Shown: positions 1-9,506 of the stretch, piece after piece
How positions within the stretch are numbered: the stretch's first letter is position 1
Layout: each line of letters begins with the position of its first letter
Source of the DNA: Massilia aurea
Lineage (GTDB): Bacteria > Pseudomonadota > Gammaproteobacteria > Burkholderiales > Burkholderiaceae_D
Assembly (NCBI RefSeq): GCF_024753205.1
Contig: NZ_JANUGZ010000001.1
Span: 992,001-1,056,000, forward strand
Direction of reading: 5' to 3'
DNA length: 64,000 nt
Notes under the pieces: generated by a model
Database searches by the model: none
Told to the model about the DNA's origin: nothing
The model's input: the letters and a program-made list of their open reading frames with translations, nothing else
Translations under genes and position numbers: made by a program

Positions 1-163
1 CTGACAATCTAGAAGAGTTTGAAATAAAATTCCAAGCCTGAATTTTTTCGATTGGGGCAAGACCGAGAAAATAACTTTCGTCTAGTCCATGCAACCGTTC
101 AGAGTCTTTTTTTTGGAAAAACCGGTACAGTCTTTCCAATCCTGAAGGTGGATTCGCATTCAT
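1..163 (-). CDS. Candidate immunity protein, N-terminal part (cut by window edge)
   Basis: An open frame of 54 codons reads leftwards and runs off the window start. Its ATG (163-161) overlaps the TGA of the upstream toxin gene in an ATGA junction, so it is probably translationally coupled to it. The visible residues begin MNANPPSGLERLYRFFQ and are mostly polar and charged, with no signal peptide or membrane segment, so the product is likely cytoplasmic. I recognise no family. Its position directly after a VgrG-linked toxin is where cognate immunity genes usually lie, and the function is inferred from that context only. Confidence 0.6.
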   Translation of the reverse strand, partial: MNANPPSGLERLYRFFQKKDSERLHGLDESYFLGLAPIEKIQAWNFISNSSRLS

Positions 164-1803
164 AACGGAGCAGTTCCCTTGAGATTTAACAAAGATTTAA
201 TAACACCGCTGTCCAAAATATTTATTTTTCCTTGATCGGTTATTTCGTGTATTTTTATAGAGCTTATATCGCCTGACAACATCTTGGTCTTCAAAATATT
301 TTTTTCGACATTGTGCCATAAGGTACGACTATCAGTTAATTTATATGTAGTTTGCACCACATTTATCCTACCCATCGCACCTTTCGCATATTCACTTGAC
401 ACTCCCGCCCAAAGGTCACGGGCATATGGAGGTGCGCCATTGTCAACACTCCAAGAGTACTTGTCCAGTGCGGGCCAATTATCTATTATTCGTCCGCCTG
501 CGGTAGTTTCCAAGGTTACTCCGCCGATGCTTTCCGCAAATCTTTTCGCTGCAGCGTTATCACCTGACCAGAAAACTGCAAGGTCTTTTGGCGATGACAC
601 GTCCAGCCGCTTGATCACCTCAGCCCAACTGTCATCTGGATTCTTTGGCAAGTAAGGCTCCAATATATCCCGTGCTTGTTTTATCTTTGCATCGGCCAGT
701 ACCTTATTACCACTTTTTTCTGCCGAGCGCGCCTCATCAGATAGTTCGGTAATTTTTTTACGATCGGCTGCAGCGGCGGCATCAGCGGCAACCTGCTTTT
801 TGGTATTCGCTCCTTCTTCAGGAGGTTTGATTGGATCAGGATTTTTTCTGGCATGCGCAGTAGAATCAGCGTTAGGCTTAGCCTTGAGCAACGATTTGGG
901 TTCAGAATTCGGATGCAGTGGAGCGGCAGCTTCAGGGGTTGTATTGTCGACTTTCGCTAATATCTTGCCTGGCGTATCATGAACTCGATAACGTTGAGGC
1001 TCCGTTAAAGCTTGCTTCTCCACCTGAACGCCGGATGCAATGGTATGCGCTTCCTTTGGGGAGGTTTCTGTTAGTACCTTCGCCAACCGTGCATCGAGCT
1101 CGCCCAGCGCCCTCGGAATCTGCCGTAGCGCATCCTGCTGGAGACTGTAGAACCTGCCTTCCCACTCCGTTAATCTGGCAATCGTGACTTTGACGGAATC
1201 AAAATACCGAAGACCTTCCAGATGCGCTCGAAGCGAGCCTACAATGCCGCGAAGCTTGCCAATGATCTTATTCAGTGCCTGAAGGAGCACCTTTTCATAC
1301 GTTACAAACTTCACAGCACGCAGAAGTTTCAACACATCGCCTTTGATGAACTTTTGCAAAAACAGCACAAGCTCAACCAACGTCGACGACTTCCTGATCA
1401 TCAAAAGCATGACTGCACGCAGGGCAGCAGCAAGCTCGGAGCCCACGATTCCTCCGACGGCGGCGCCAGCACCTGCTGCTAGTGCGCCGCCTGCTGCCAT
1501 CGCTATCGGCAATGCAATCACGATCAGGCAGGAGCAAAGCAGTACCCACTCCATCAACTCTTCGCGTTTTTCAGGATGGCATGCCAGTCGCAAGACGATG
1601 GCCACTGCATCACGTGCACTGGTGACGATCACTATCCCCGGTGCGAAGCTGAGAAGCATGTCTGCGATGACGGCCGACAGTGGCCGATGATCGGCAAACT
1701 CGCCGTAGAGGACCGCTTGCAGCCATGTCATGCAGCCGACAACGCGGCCCCAAGCATCGTGGAGAATCGAATCGTCGTCTGGCTTCGGGATTGGCTTATT
1801 CAT
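160..1803 (-). CDS. Putative T6SS effector with a C-terminal ADP-ribosyl cyclase (CD38-like) domain
   Basis: A 547-residue protein whose ATG overlaps the vgrG stop (ATGA). The N-terminal 200 residues hold hydrophobic helices, including a Gly/Ala-rich pair around residues 85-135, as in T6SS effectors that cross or insert in membranes. A Pro/Lys/Asp-rich linker follows (about 280-370). The last 140 residues resemble the CD38/ADP-ribosyl cyclase fold: FWSG (W412), TLETT (E432), D441 nine residues after E432, then a W...VSSEYAKGAMG stretch (465-476). CD38 has the same order and the same nine-residue spacing between E146 and D155. In my by-eye alignment the position of the CD38 catalytic Glu226 is Lys474, while Glu471 lies three residues earlier, so activity on NAD+ is uncertain. 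No PAAR domain is present, so delivery presumably uses the VgrG. GC is lower than in neighbouring core genes, which suggests transfer. Confidence 0.68.
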   Translation of the reverse strand: MNKPIPKPDDDSILHDAWGRVVGCMTWLQAVLYGEFADHRPLSAVIADMLLSFAPGIVIVTSARDAVAIVLRLACHPEKREELMEWVLLCSCLIVIALPIAMAAGGALAAGAGAAVGGIVGSELAAALRAVMLLMIRKSSTLVELVLFLQKFIKGDVLKLLRAVKFVTYEKVLLQALNKIIGKLRGIVGSLRAHLEGLRYFDSVKVTIARLTEWEGRFYSLQQDALRQIPRALGELDARLAKVLTETSPKEAHTIASGVQVEKQALTEPQRYRVHDTPGKILAKVDNTTPEAAAPLHPNSEPKSLLKAKPNADSTAHARKNPDPIKPPEEGANTKKQVAADAAAAADRKKITELSDEARSAEKSGNKVLADAKIKQARDILEPYLPKNPDDSWAEVIKRLDVSSPKDLAVFWSGDNAAAKRFAESIGGVTLETTAGGRIIDNWPALDKYSWSVDNGAPPYARDLWAGVSSEYAKGAMGRINVVQTTYKLTDSRTLWHNVEKNILKTKMLSGDISSIKIHEITDQGKINILDSGVIKSLLNLKGTAPL

Positions 1804-4562
1804 GCGCCCCCCTTCTTGCGAGCATTTGCGGCTGTCCAGTTCAGCAACTCATCTATATCGTCATCGAGTTCAACAGAAACAGTCGAGCTGGCATCCAACG
1901 GCCGATAGTCGTACTCGATCTTCGCCGCCGCCCCTGCAGGCATGCCGCTGATACGAGCAATGCCCATCGCATCGAGTGTGCCCTCGCGGGTGCTTCCATC
2001 GCTCAAGGTCGCCTTGTAGGCGGCGCCAGCGAGGGGTGCGCCCCAATCGGTCAAATGCCGAAATTCCAAGTCGGTCTTTCCAACTTCAGCCTTCTCCACG
2101 TGCGGCATCACATAGTTCGACGTTGCCGGCCCAAGCATGGTGTGTAGCGATGCATGTGCAGTCGATGTGCCGGAAGTCGATTCAGTGATGCCACTTGCAT
2201 TGATTCTGATGGACGAGCCACCGGCAGACAGCATCACTTCATCTTTCGCATGAATCTCGACGCGAGACGTGGTTGACAGCAGACGCAGGACTTTCTCCGC
2301 AATGATGTCAAGATCGTCGCTCTGGGCCTGGACTTGGACTTTGCCCTTCGCCGCAAACAGTTTGATGCCTGCGTTTGCAGCGAACAGACTGACCTTCTCT
2401 GCGACACTGGCAAGCAAGCTCCTGCCCACGGCGATATTGGTGTCCAAGCCTGACGACACCGTCACCTCTTCCCCAGCATGCACGTGCGTGCCTTTTGCAC
2501 TCGTGAGACCAAGTCCATCCGAGGAGGCGGCTAGCAATATCGCTTCCTTGAACCGGTTCGCGTCGCCTTGCCCGTGAACCGGATAACGCTCCTGCGTTGC
2601 CTCAATAAAGTGGTTGAGTGCGCCCTGCCCGACCAACGCGTCGGCCCCTGCCTTGCATGCAGTGTCAGACAATGCTTTGGTCAGCGAGGCGCCTGCCTTC
2701 AGTCTGGTTGTCGCTTCGATCGCATCGAGTTGGGTACCTTGCGCACCGGGGCGACCATACGTGCTGATATACAGACCTTTGTGCGTGACGATTGCGCCGT
2801 AATCATCGGTACTCAGAGCAAAACCGGCCCCAAAGAAGCGTCGGCGTTCGTTGCCGCTTTGACTTACTAGGTAACCGAGATTGAGCTGTGCATGGGTATT
2901 GGTGCTATACAGGTGCACCCGGTTTTGAGAGTTCGTGTCGTCCATTACAAGCTGATTGAAACCGCTACCCTCGAATTCCTTGGACTTGAAACCCGACAGC
3001 CTGCCATTTGAATGCCACTGCGGTCCCTGGAGGTCGTTGTATAGGCGACCAGTGATAACGGGGCGGTCTGCGTCACCGTTCAGGAAGGTGACGATGACCT
3101 CCTGTCCAATGCGCGGCACATTCAGTGCGCCCCAATGCTGACCTGCGTTTGGGTAGCTGACACGCACCCAGCATGAGGCTCTTTCATTGCTGGGATTGAT
3201 CCGATCCCAGCGCATCCGGACTTTCACGCGGTTGAGCTGGTCGGTAAAAATTTCCTCACCTTCCGGCCCGACCACGACTGCGGTCTGCGGGTGGAGCGTC
3301 GGCTTCGGATGCTCGAACGGGCTTCGAAAGGGAATTTTACGGCGCTGGACTTCGAAACGATTGAAGCAATGGCCTGTTTGCGCCCTGCGCGCAGCGCTTG
3401 GGCTATTGGCTGGTCCATTCTGGACATCGCGCCCAATGGACTCCTTGAATGCCTCGACTTGCGCCGCGAGGCTACCGGGAAACTCACGCACCCGGTTCGA
3501 CAGCGGCAAATTATTCTCGATGCACCAATCAACCGCAATGATCATGAACTCCCGGTCTTCGTCCGTATCGTACCGGTGCACTGGATGGTCTTCCAGTATG
3601 AACCAGCGACCGGGCTGCATCGAACGCGTGGACGAAACGCCGTAGAACCGTTTCATGCTCGACTCCCACTGCTCAATACGAACCCGCGCTCGCCACACGC
3701 CTTGATCGTGTTTTGAAAATGAATAAGCACCCGTGTATTCGTAAATTTCGAGCTGGCTTGGGAGATCGCCATGTTCCGGAAACACCCAGCTTTCAGTGCG
3801 CATCGGAGAATTAGGGGACTTGTAATTGTCCGATTGGGTCGTAAGCCGGGTCGACGTCAAACAGCGGCTCGCGCTCCAATGCACGATCTTGTGCGCTTCG
3901 TCGTCTGTCGCGGCGCCATGAAAAAAAACGTGCTTCTGCGCCAATGGATCCAACTGATAGGGCGAATCGGTGATCACGAAGATATGTCCGGAGCCATCAC
4001 TTTTATGTTCGTGGTAGCCGTACCAGCCTTCTTCTTCCATCAAGCGGTGTACAAAGTGCCAGTCCGTTTCATACTGTGTGCAATATGAACGGCGCAATAC
4101 CGGTGTCCTGACCTCGAAACGGAACTGCCCTTGGGCCTACGGGTGAGCGGCAAAGACGCTGGCCAGGATGTCGTCAGCCGCCTTCTCTTGCCACAATCGG
4201 GCATCGCGGCGGAATCTCAGAAAGTGCAGCCAGGGCGCGAACGTCAGTTGGCAAAAAGTGAGCTCGCCGTCGCTTCCTAATCTTTTAACAGTATGGACAT
4301 AGCCACTGATTGGCAGATACGAACGGTTCGCCTGCTGGATCCACAGCGTGACTGGCTGCGCGATGAGCTTTTTCAGCTCGATATCGCTGCGCACTGAGAC
4401 CGTGTCGACTACGTACTCATAACTGCGCCCTAGTCTGTCATGTCCCATCACACGCTGCGGCAGCAACATGTCGTCACCGAAAATCGTGGTGAGTTTGAGG
4501 AGTCGGTTGTGCTGGGCAATCAGTGCCTGGCGAAGAGACTGGGATGGATGCGGACCGTCCAT
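1800..4562 (-). pseudogene. vgrG: VgrG spike protein gene interrupted by one in-frame TAG
   Basis: Together the two parts encode a full VgrG of about 920 residues, the trimeric puncturing tip of the type VI secretion system. The N-terminal 141 codons are separated from the rest by a TAG at 4139-4137. The frame stays open across it without a shift (AAHP-stop-AQGQFRFEV), so the damage is one nonsense codon, probably from CAG. The downstream part holds the rest of the gp27/gp5-like region, the OB fold, a long DUF2345 beta-helix and a 90-residue tail that looks like a transthyretin-type carbohydrate/peptidase-associated fold, probably the docking site for the adjacent toxin. An internal start at 4097 would give 765 residues lacking the gp27 N-terminus and is unlikely to assemble. 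A sequencing error or amber suppression are alternatives. GGAGG precedes the start by 10 bases. Confidence 0.85.
4137..4562 (-). CDS. N-terminal VgrG fragment produced before the TAG
   Basis: This is the 141-residue piece that would be translated if the TAG at 4139-4137 is not suppressed. It contains the typical VgrG opening (short basic N-terminus, then beta-rich gp27-like domain with LLPQRVMGHDRLG) and stops inside the domain, so it is probably non-functional alone. It is the beginning of the interrupted gene described at 1800-4562. Confidence 0.75.
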   Translation of the reverse strand: MDGPHPSQSLRQALIAQHNRLLKLTTIFGDDMLLPQRVMGHDRLGRSYEYVVDTVSVRSDIELKKLIAQPVTLWIQQANRSYLPISGYVHTVKRLGSDGELTFCQLTFAPWLHFLRFRRDARLWQEKAADDILASVFAAHP

Positions 4563-4901
4563 GCTTGGGTAACCTCCATCTCTGGATTGACGTCGTCACC
4601 GCCCTGTCGAGTCGCTGCGATGAGGAGCACAGGATGTGTCAACTTCTTGTCGGCTAGACAGAAGAGATCGTAACTTTGAGGTATTTGACTGTCCATGCAC
4701 GGGGAATACCGCCGTGTCGACTATTGAGCGACCTCCTGGTCAGTAAGAGAAATCATGAGGGCGTGTCGATCCGGCGCCACATATGTGCCTGATCACAGCA
4801 GGTGTATTCACCAAGATATCGCGTGGGATTCTGGTCAGGCGGGCGAGAAACTTCACAGGAACGCAGCGCCCTCCTGCTGCATGCCGGCACTTGACCTGGA
4901 C
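4563..4901. other. Intergenic region upstream of vgrG
   Basis: No coding region is visible in these 339 bases. On the minus strand there is a consensus-like TTGACA (plus-strand TGTCAA at 4637-4642) about 75 bases before the vgrG start. I do not see a convincing -10 at the right distance, so the promoter is only tentative. No transposon end or stable hairpin was found. Confidence 0.4.
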
Positions 4902-5870
4902 TTAATCCGACAACTCCAGCAACTTCCCCAAACACCGCCGCTCAAACCCGTTCAACCCCTGCATCACCAACGGGTCATCATCACCGATCACGCCCGCGTC
5001 AAGCAGCAAGCGCAACGTGGCAATCCGGTCACCCAGCGCCAGCGCCTGCGCCGGATGCGAGCCCTCCGGCTCATGCGCGTGCGCGATCGCCTTGACGACA
5101 TCCGGCGGAAAGTCCCAGTGGCTGGCGATCACCGACGACAGCTCACGGCTGGCGGCGAAGAACGCGATGCCGAATTCACCGGAACCCGGCACCTTGCCTT
5201 CGCAGACGCGGTCGGCCACCTGAAACGCCACCTGCAAGCCGAGGTTCTGCATCAAGCCGGACAGGTAGGCTTCAAACACGCCGGCCGACAGCCCCGGCGC
5301 CATGACGCTGGCGGCGAATGCGCAGCGTTCGGCATGCTTCCAGACGATCGGTGCGACCTGGCGCGCCACGCCCTGCGTCGTCACGCGCAGCAGCGGCCGG
5401 AACGCAATGCGCGCGAGCAGCATGCGCAGGCCGTTCAGGCCCAGCATCGTTACCGCGCCTTCCAGCGTTTCAATCGGCGTCACCGGGCGGTAATAGGCGC
5501 TGTTCGCTTCGCGGATGACTTCGGCGACCAGCACCAGGTCGCGTCCGACCTGGGCCGACAGCGCGCCGGTCGAGATGTTCTCGTCCGAGAGCGAAGTTAG
5601 AAGCTGCGCAATGAGTTCAGGGATGCGTGGCACCAGGCCGGATGCGCAAACGGGATCGGCAGCGAGCGAGCGCACTTCGCGCAGGATCTGCGCCTCTTGT
5701 TCGGGGGACGCCGTGCAACGGCTGCTGCCCGTCAACCAGCGGTAATAGGTTGCCTGGACCTCGGTCGCCATGGCGTGACCGTCATCGAACGTCAGCGTTG
5801 CGCTGACGGGCACCGGCGCGACGGTTTCCTTCTCGGCGCTACCCAACAAGCGACCAATCCAATTTTTCAT
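4902..5870 (-). CDS. HDOD domain protein (paralogue A)
   Basis: A 322-residue cytoplasmic protein. An HDOD domain (about residues 90-290) follows a short N-terminal region starting MKNWIGRLLGSAEKE. HDOD proteins are HD-domain relatives without the full metal-binding set that act in signalling, motility or c-di-GMP circuits, usually as scaffolds. The start was chosen by alignment with the paralogue at 10817-11779, which begins MKKWIDRMLGA; upstream codons that could extend the frame have no counterpart there. The two proteins are similar along their length, including VLVAEVIREANSAYYRP and RMLLARIAFRPLLR, so they come from a duplication. Confidence 0.88.
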   Translation of the reverse strand: MKNWIGRLLGSAEKETVAPVPVSATLTFDDGHAMATEVQATYYRWLTGSSRCTASPEQEAQILREVRSLAADPVCASGLVPRIPELIAQLLTSLSDENISTGALSAQVGRDLVLVAEVIREANSAYYRPVTPIETLEGAVTMLGLNGLRMLLARIAFRPLLRVTTQGVARQVAPIVWKHAERCAFAASVMAPGLSAGVFEAYLSGLMQNLGLQVAFQVADRVCEGKVPGSGEFGIAFFAASRELSSVIASHWDFPPDVVKAIAHAHEPEGSHPAQALALGDRIATLRLLLDAGVIGDDDPLVMQGLNGFERRCLGKLLELSD

Positions 5871-6042
5871 CGCGTTCCGCCCCGTGTTCAGAAAGTGGCA
5901 TATTGTAATGCCACAAAGAAACAAAATGACGTCGCCATGAAACTATTTACCGTCACCCTGCCCGTCTCTGTCCTATCGGCGCAGCGCGAGACAAGCACAT
6001 GATGGTGATCAAACGTCGTGGCAAGCCTGCCGACGATCTCGC

Positions 6043-6567
6043 TTACGGTGCCCCGAGCAGCTGCTCCACCTGCCGCAAACGTTGCGGCAGGTCCCCTGCC
6101 AGCAAGGTATACGCGATGCCGCGCGCATCGAGCGTCTCGAGCAGCAGCCGGTGCACCATCTGGCGCACCTCTTCCGATTCACGTTGCAGGCCATCGGGCT
6201 CCCACGGACCATCGGGCGCCGTCACCAGCGTGATGGCGTAGGCGTGATTCGCGGCGAGCTGCGCCAGTTGCGCGTCCACACGGTCCCAGTACACGCGGCT
6301 GTAGATTGCCGTCATCAGCGCGGTCGTATCGCAGAACAGGTAGCGCTGCGCGCATTGGGCGGCCGCATCTTCGCGCGCCAGTTGCGTGCGCGCGATGCCG
6401 AACTGGTCTTCTTCGCGCGGCACGCGCGCATGGACGTCGACGAATTCGCGCAGGTACTCCGGCACCCACACAGTGCTGTAGCGGCGCGCCAGCGCTTCGG
6501 ACAAGGTGGACTTGCCCGACGATTCCGCGCCCAGGATCGCAATCCTGGCCACACCGGCAACGGGCAT
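6043..6567 (-). CDS. NadR-type nicotinamide riboside kinase-like ATPase
   Basis: A 174-residue P-loop ATPase. GAESSGKST (residues 13-21) is the Walker A loop, followed by the EYLREF region and DTT typical of the ribosylnicotinamide kinase domain of NadR. It should phosphorylate nicotinamide riboside to NMN. The HTH and adenylyltransferase domains of enterobacterial NadR are absent. It starts two bases after the stop of pnuC, so uptake and phosphorylation of the same substrate are co-transcribed. A start upstream of MPVAG would lie inside pnuC. Confidence 0.85.
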   Translation of the reverse strand: MPVAGVARIAILGAESSGKSTLSEALARRYSTVWVPEYLREFVDVHARVPREEDQFGIARTQLAREDAAAQCAQRYLFCDTTALMTAIYSRVYWDRVDAQLAQLAANHAYAITLVTAPDGPWEPDGLQRESEEVRQMVHRLLLETLDARGIAYTLLAGDLPQRLRQVEQLLGAP

Positions 6568-6569
6568 CT

Positions 6570-7163
6570 TCACGCCCGTTGCTCCACATGCGCCGCCCAG
6601 GCACGCAGCCCGGCAATGGCCAGCAGCACGAACACGCCATACAGCACGGCCGTGAGCATCAGGCCCTTGTAAACGTACAGGCCGACATACAGGATGTCGA
6701 CCGCGATCCAGATGTGCCAGTTCTCGAGCTTCTTGCGCGCCAGGAGCAGTTGCCCCATCAGGCTGCCGGCGGTGAGGAAGCCATCGGCGTGCGGCACGTC
6801 GGTGTCGGTGAAATGATCGAGGAAGGTCGAGAGCACCACGAAGCCGGCGAACCACGCGACCAGCACCCAGGCGCGGGTGCCGGGATTGAGGCGCTTGACG
6901 ACCAGCGGCCCATTGCCGGCGCCGCGCAGCCACATGGTCCAGCCCCAGATCGACGCGATGATGAACACGAACTGCAGCCCCATGTCGCCATACAGCCGCG
7001 CGTCGAAAAACACCACCGCATAGGTGGCCGACGACGCGATCGAAAACAGCCAGGCCCAGTGCTTCTGGCGGATGTTGAGCACGACCGTGATGACGGCCAG
7101 CACGAACGAGATCAGTTCGAGTGGCGACGTCACCAGGCCGGCAAGGACAAGGGGTTCGTTCAT
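6570..7163 (-). CDS. pnuC: Nicotinamide riboside transporter PnuC
   Basis: A 197-residue membrane protein with about seven hydrophobic helices. It matches PnuC in length and in segments such as LELISFVLAVITVVLNIRQ and WHIWIAVDILYVGLYVYKG, which carry the aromatic substrate-channel residues. PnuC is a facilitator trapped by downstream phosphorylation, which fits the kinase gene two bases further on. The start MNEPLVLAG is used because the upstream in-frame sequence is hydrophilic and overlaps the 29-base gap to the S46 peptidase gene. Confidence 0.92.
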   Translation of the reverse strand: MNEPLVLAGLVTSPLELISFVLAVITVVLNIRQKHWAWLFSIASSATYAVVFFDARLYGDMGLQFVFIIASIWGWTMWLRGAGNGPLVVKRLNPGTRAWVLVAWFAGFVVLSTFLDHFTDTDVPHADGFLTAGSLMGQLLLARKKLENWHIWIAVDILYVGLYVYKGLMLTAVLYGVFVLLAIAGLRAWAAHVEQRA

Positions 7164-7192
7164 GCGTGGATGTACCCGGCTTACTTCTTCGC

Positions 7193-9331
7193 TTACTTCG
7201 TCGGATACTTGATCGTCATTTCCTTGAGCAGGTTGTCGGCATGGTCGACCTCCTTCATCACCCACAGCATGTAGCGGATATCCACGTGGATCGCGCGCGT
7301 GATGGCGGTGTCGAAGTACCAGTCCTTGGTGATCGATTCATAGGTCGAATCGAAGTTCAGACCCACCAGCTCCCCCCGCCCGTTCATGACGGCCGAACCC
7401 GAATTGCCGCCCGTGGTGTCGGCGCTCGACAGGAAGTTGACCGGCACGGTGCCCAGTGCCTTGTCCTTGAACACGCCGTAGCGCTTGCCCTGGATGGCTT
7501 GCTTGAGCGCGGCTGGGACGATGAACGGATCCTTGTCGGTTTCTTTCTCAAGAATGCCTTCGACGGTCGTGAACGGCCCTTTCAGCAGGCCGTCGCGCGG
7601 TGAGTACGGCGACACCGTGCCGTAGGTCACGCGCAGCGTCGAGTTGGCGTCCGGGTAGACCGGCTTGCCCTGCGATGTCTTGAACGCGATCACGGCCGCC
7701 ATGTATTGCGGGATCACGCGTTCGAGGTTGCCGTCGATCTCGTTGCGTCCGTTTTCCAGCGCCATGCCGGCGTCGTGCAGGCGCACGGCCAGTGCGATGA
7801 ACGGGTCGTTCGAGGCGCGGAACGCCTGCGGGTCCTTGCCGATCCACGCCAGACGCTTGGCGGTGTCGGCCAGCTCGCTGCTGCGGTACATTGCCGGCAG
7901 CGCCGCTTCGGTCGGCAGCAGTGCATCGAGGCCCTGCGGGCGCACGGCGCCATCGATACGCGCGTAGCGGGCCAGCGCGGCCTTGTAGCGCGCTTCGTCC
8001 ACGCTCGGCACGAACGATTGCTCGAGCCGTGTCAGGCGCGCCTTGATGAACGACAGGTCGCGTTCCTGGTAACCACCCTCGCGCTCTGCGTCCGGCTTCT
8101 GGCGCTCAAGGGCCAGGCGGTACAGCGTGCGCGCGCTCTTGAGCAGGTCGCTGTGGGTCGCTTCATTCCAGGCGGCTTCCTGGCGTTGCAGCGCCATGTC
8201 GCGGGCAATCACGGCATCGAGTTCGGTCAGCAGGTTCTTGTTGGCGCCGGCGTGGGCTTGCTGCCAGGTGCGGAACTCGGCGTCCTGCACGTCCTTGATG
8301 GCGGCGATGTCCTTGCGCGCGAAGCCGTCCATCAGGCCCTGCGTCTTTTTCAGCACGTTGTTCAGGCTCTTGGCCACGCTCGCATAGCGCACGTCCCATG
8401 CCGGATTGTCCTTGGTTGCAGCGGCGATGATCGCCAGGTCGGCCGTGATCGTGGCTGCCTTGGCCGGAAAATCGACGTCGCGCGCGAAGCGGATCTCGCT
8501 TGGCAGCTTGTAGCGACTGGTGCGGCCCGGATAGCCAGCCAGCAGGATCGGATCGCCGTTCTTCAGGCCTTCGGCCGACACCACCAAAAAGTCCTTCGAG
8601 CGGTACGGCACGTTGTCCGGCGACGGGTCGGCCGGACGGCCGTCCTTGCCGACGTAGGCGCGCAGGAACGAATAATCGCCCGTCTGGCGCGGCCATTCGT
8701 AGTTGTCGATGTCGCCGCCGAAGTTGCCGATGCGGTCGGACGGCGCGTGCACCAAACGCACGTCACGGATCATCAGCTGCTTGATGCGGTAATACTCCAG
8801 GCCGCGGTGAAACGCCGGCACCGAGCAGCGCGTCGATTTGTCGGTCTCACATTCGGCGATCAGGGCCTTGACGCGCGCGGCCACCAGCGCATGGCGCTCG
8901 CTGCCCGACAGCGTGGGGCTCAAACCATCCAGCACGCGCTTGGTGACATTCTCGACCTTTTCGGTCACGTAGATCAGCGTGTTCGGGCCGCCCGGCAGTT
9001 CTTCGGCGCGGGTCTTGGCCAAAAAGCCATTGACGATGTAGTTCTGTTCCGGGGTCGAATTGCGCTGGATCGCGCCGTAAGCGCAGTGGTGGTTCGTGAC
9101 CACGAGGCCATCGGGCGAAACGAACGACGCCGAGCAGCCGCCGAGCGACACCATGGCGCTCATCGGATGCTTGCTCGGGTCAGCCAGCTTCGAAGCCGGC
9201 ATCGTGATGCCGATGCGCTTCAGTTCGGACGAGAGCTGCGGCAGCTGGTGCGGTTGCCACTGGCCTTCGTCGGCGAAGGCGGCGGTCGCGGCGCCCAGGA
9301 GGGCGACAGGCAGGAAAATCGATTTGAACAA
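7193..9331 (-). CDS. S46 family dipeptidyl peptidase (DPP7/DPP11-like)
   Basis: A 712-residue exported serine exopeptidase that should remove dipeptides from peptide N-termini in the periplasm. A signal peptide (MFKSIFLPVALLGAATAAFA) precedes the mature protein. The S46 His motif TNHHCAYG (80-87) and the Ser motif TTGGNSGSAVMNGRGELVG near the C-terminus are intact, and the length matches the family (about 700-720). The helical insertion between the two halves of the chymotrypsin fold corresponds to the middle of the sequence. It lies 29 bases before pnuC on the same strand and may be co-transcribed, although no functional link is obvious. Confidence 0.92.
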   Translation of the reverse strand: MFKSIFLPVALLGAATAAFADEGQWQPHQLPQLSSELKRIGITMPASKLADPSKHPMSAMVSLGGCSASFVSPDGLVVTNHHCAYGAIQRNSTPEQNYIVNGFLAKTRAEELPGGPNTLIYVTEKVENVTKRVLDGLSPTLSGSERHALVAARVKALIAECETDKSTRCSVPAFHRGLEYYRIKQLMIRDVRLVHAPSDRIGNFGGDIDNYEWPRQTGDYSFLRAYVGKDGRPADPSPDNVPYRSKDFLVVSAEGLKNGDPILLAGYPGRTSRYKLPSEIRFARDVDFPAKAATITADLAIIAAATKDNPAWDVRYASVAKSLNNVLKKTQGLMDGFARKDIAAIKDVQDAEFRTWQQAHAGANKNLLTELDAVIARDMALQRQEAAWNEATHSDLLKSARTLYRLALERQKPDAEREGGYQERDLSFIKARLTRLEQSFVPSVDEARYKAALARYARIDGAVRPQGLDALLPTEAALPAMYRSSELADTAKRLAWIGKDPQAFRASNDPFIALAVRLHDAGMALENGRNEIDGNLERVIPQYMAAVIAFKTSQGKPVYPDANSTLRVTYGTVSPYSPRDGLLKGPFTTVEGILEKETDKDPFIVPAALKQAIQGKRYGVFKDKALGTVPVNFLSSADTTGGNSGSAVMNGRGELVGLNFDSTYESITKDWYFDTAITRAIHVDIRYMLWVMKEVDHADNLLKEMTIKYPTK

Positions 9332-9506
9332 GACAACACCCTGGATGAAAAAAGCAATGCGGGAGTATATCGCCGTTGTATCCCAACCGTGTCGATTTAT
9401 GGCGATGCGACCGCCGCACCGGCCGCGTCAACACCCCGTCACATTGGTCTGGCAAGATGCAATATTGTCGTTTTGCAAGACAGTCATACAAAGAAGGCAT
9501 GCGTTC

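Noticed and set aside
1800..4562. A frameshift in vgrG
   Set aside because: The two parts are in the same frame (their starts differ by 465 bases, a multiple of three). Only the TAG separates them, so no shift is needed.
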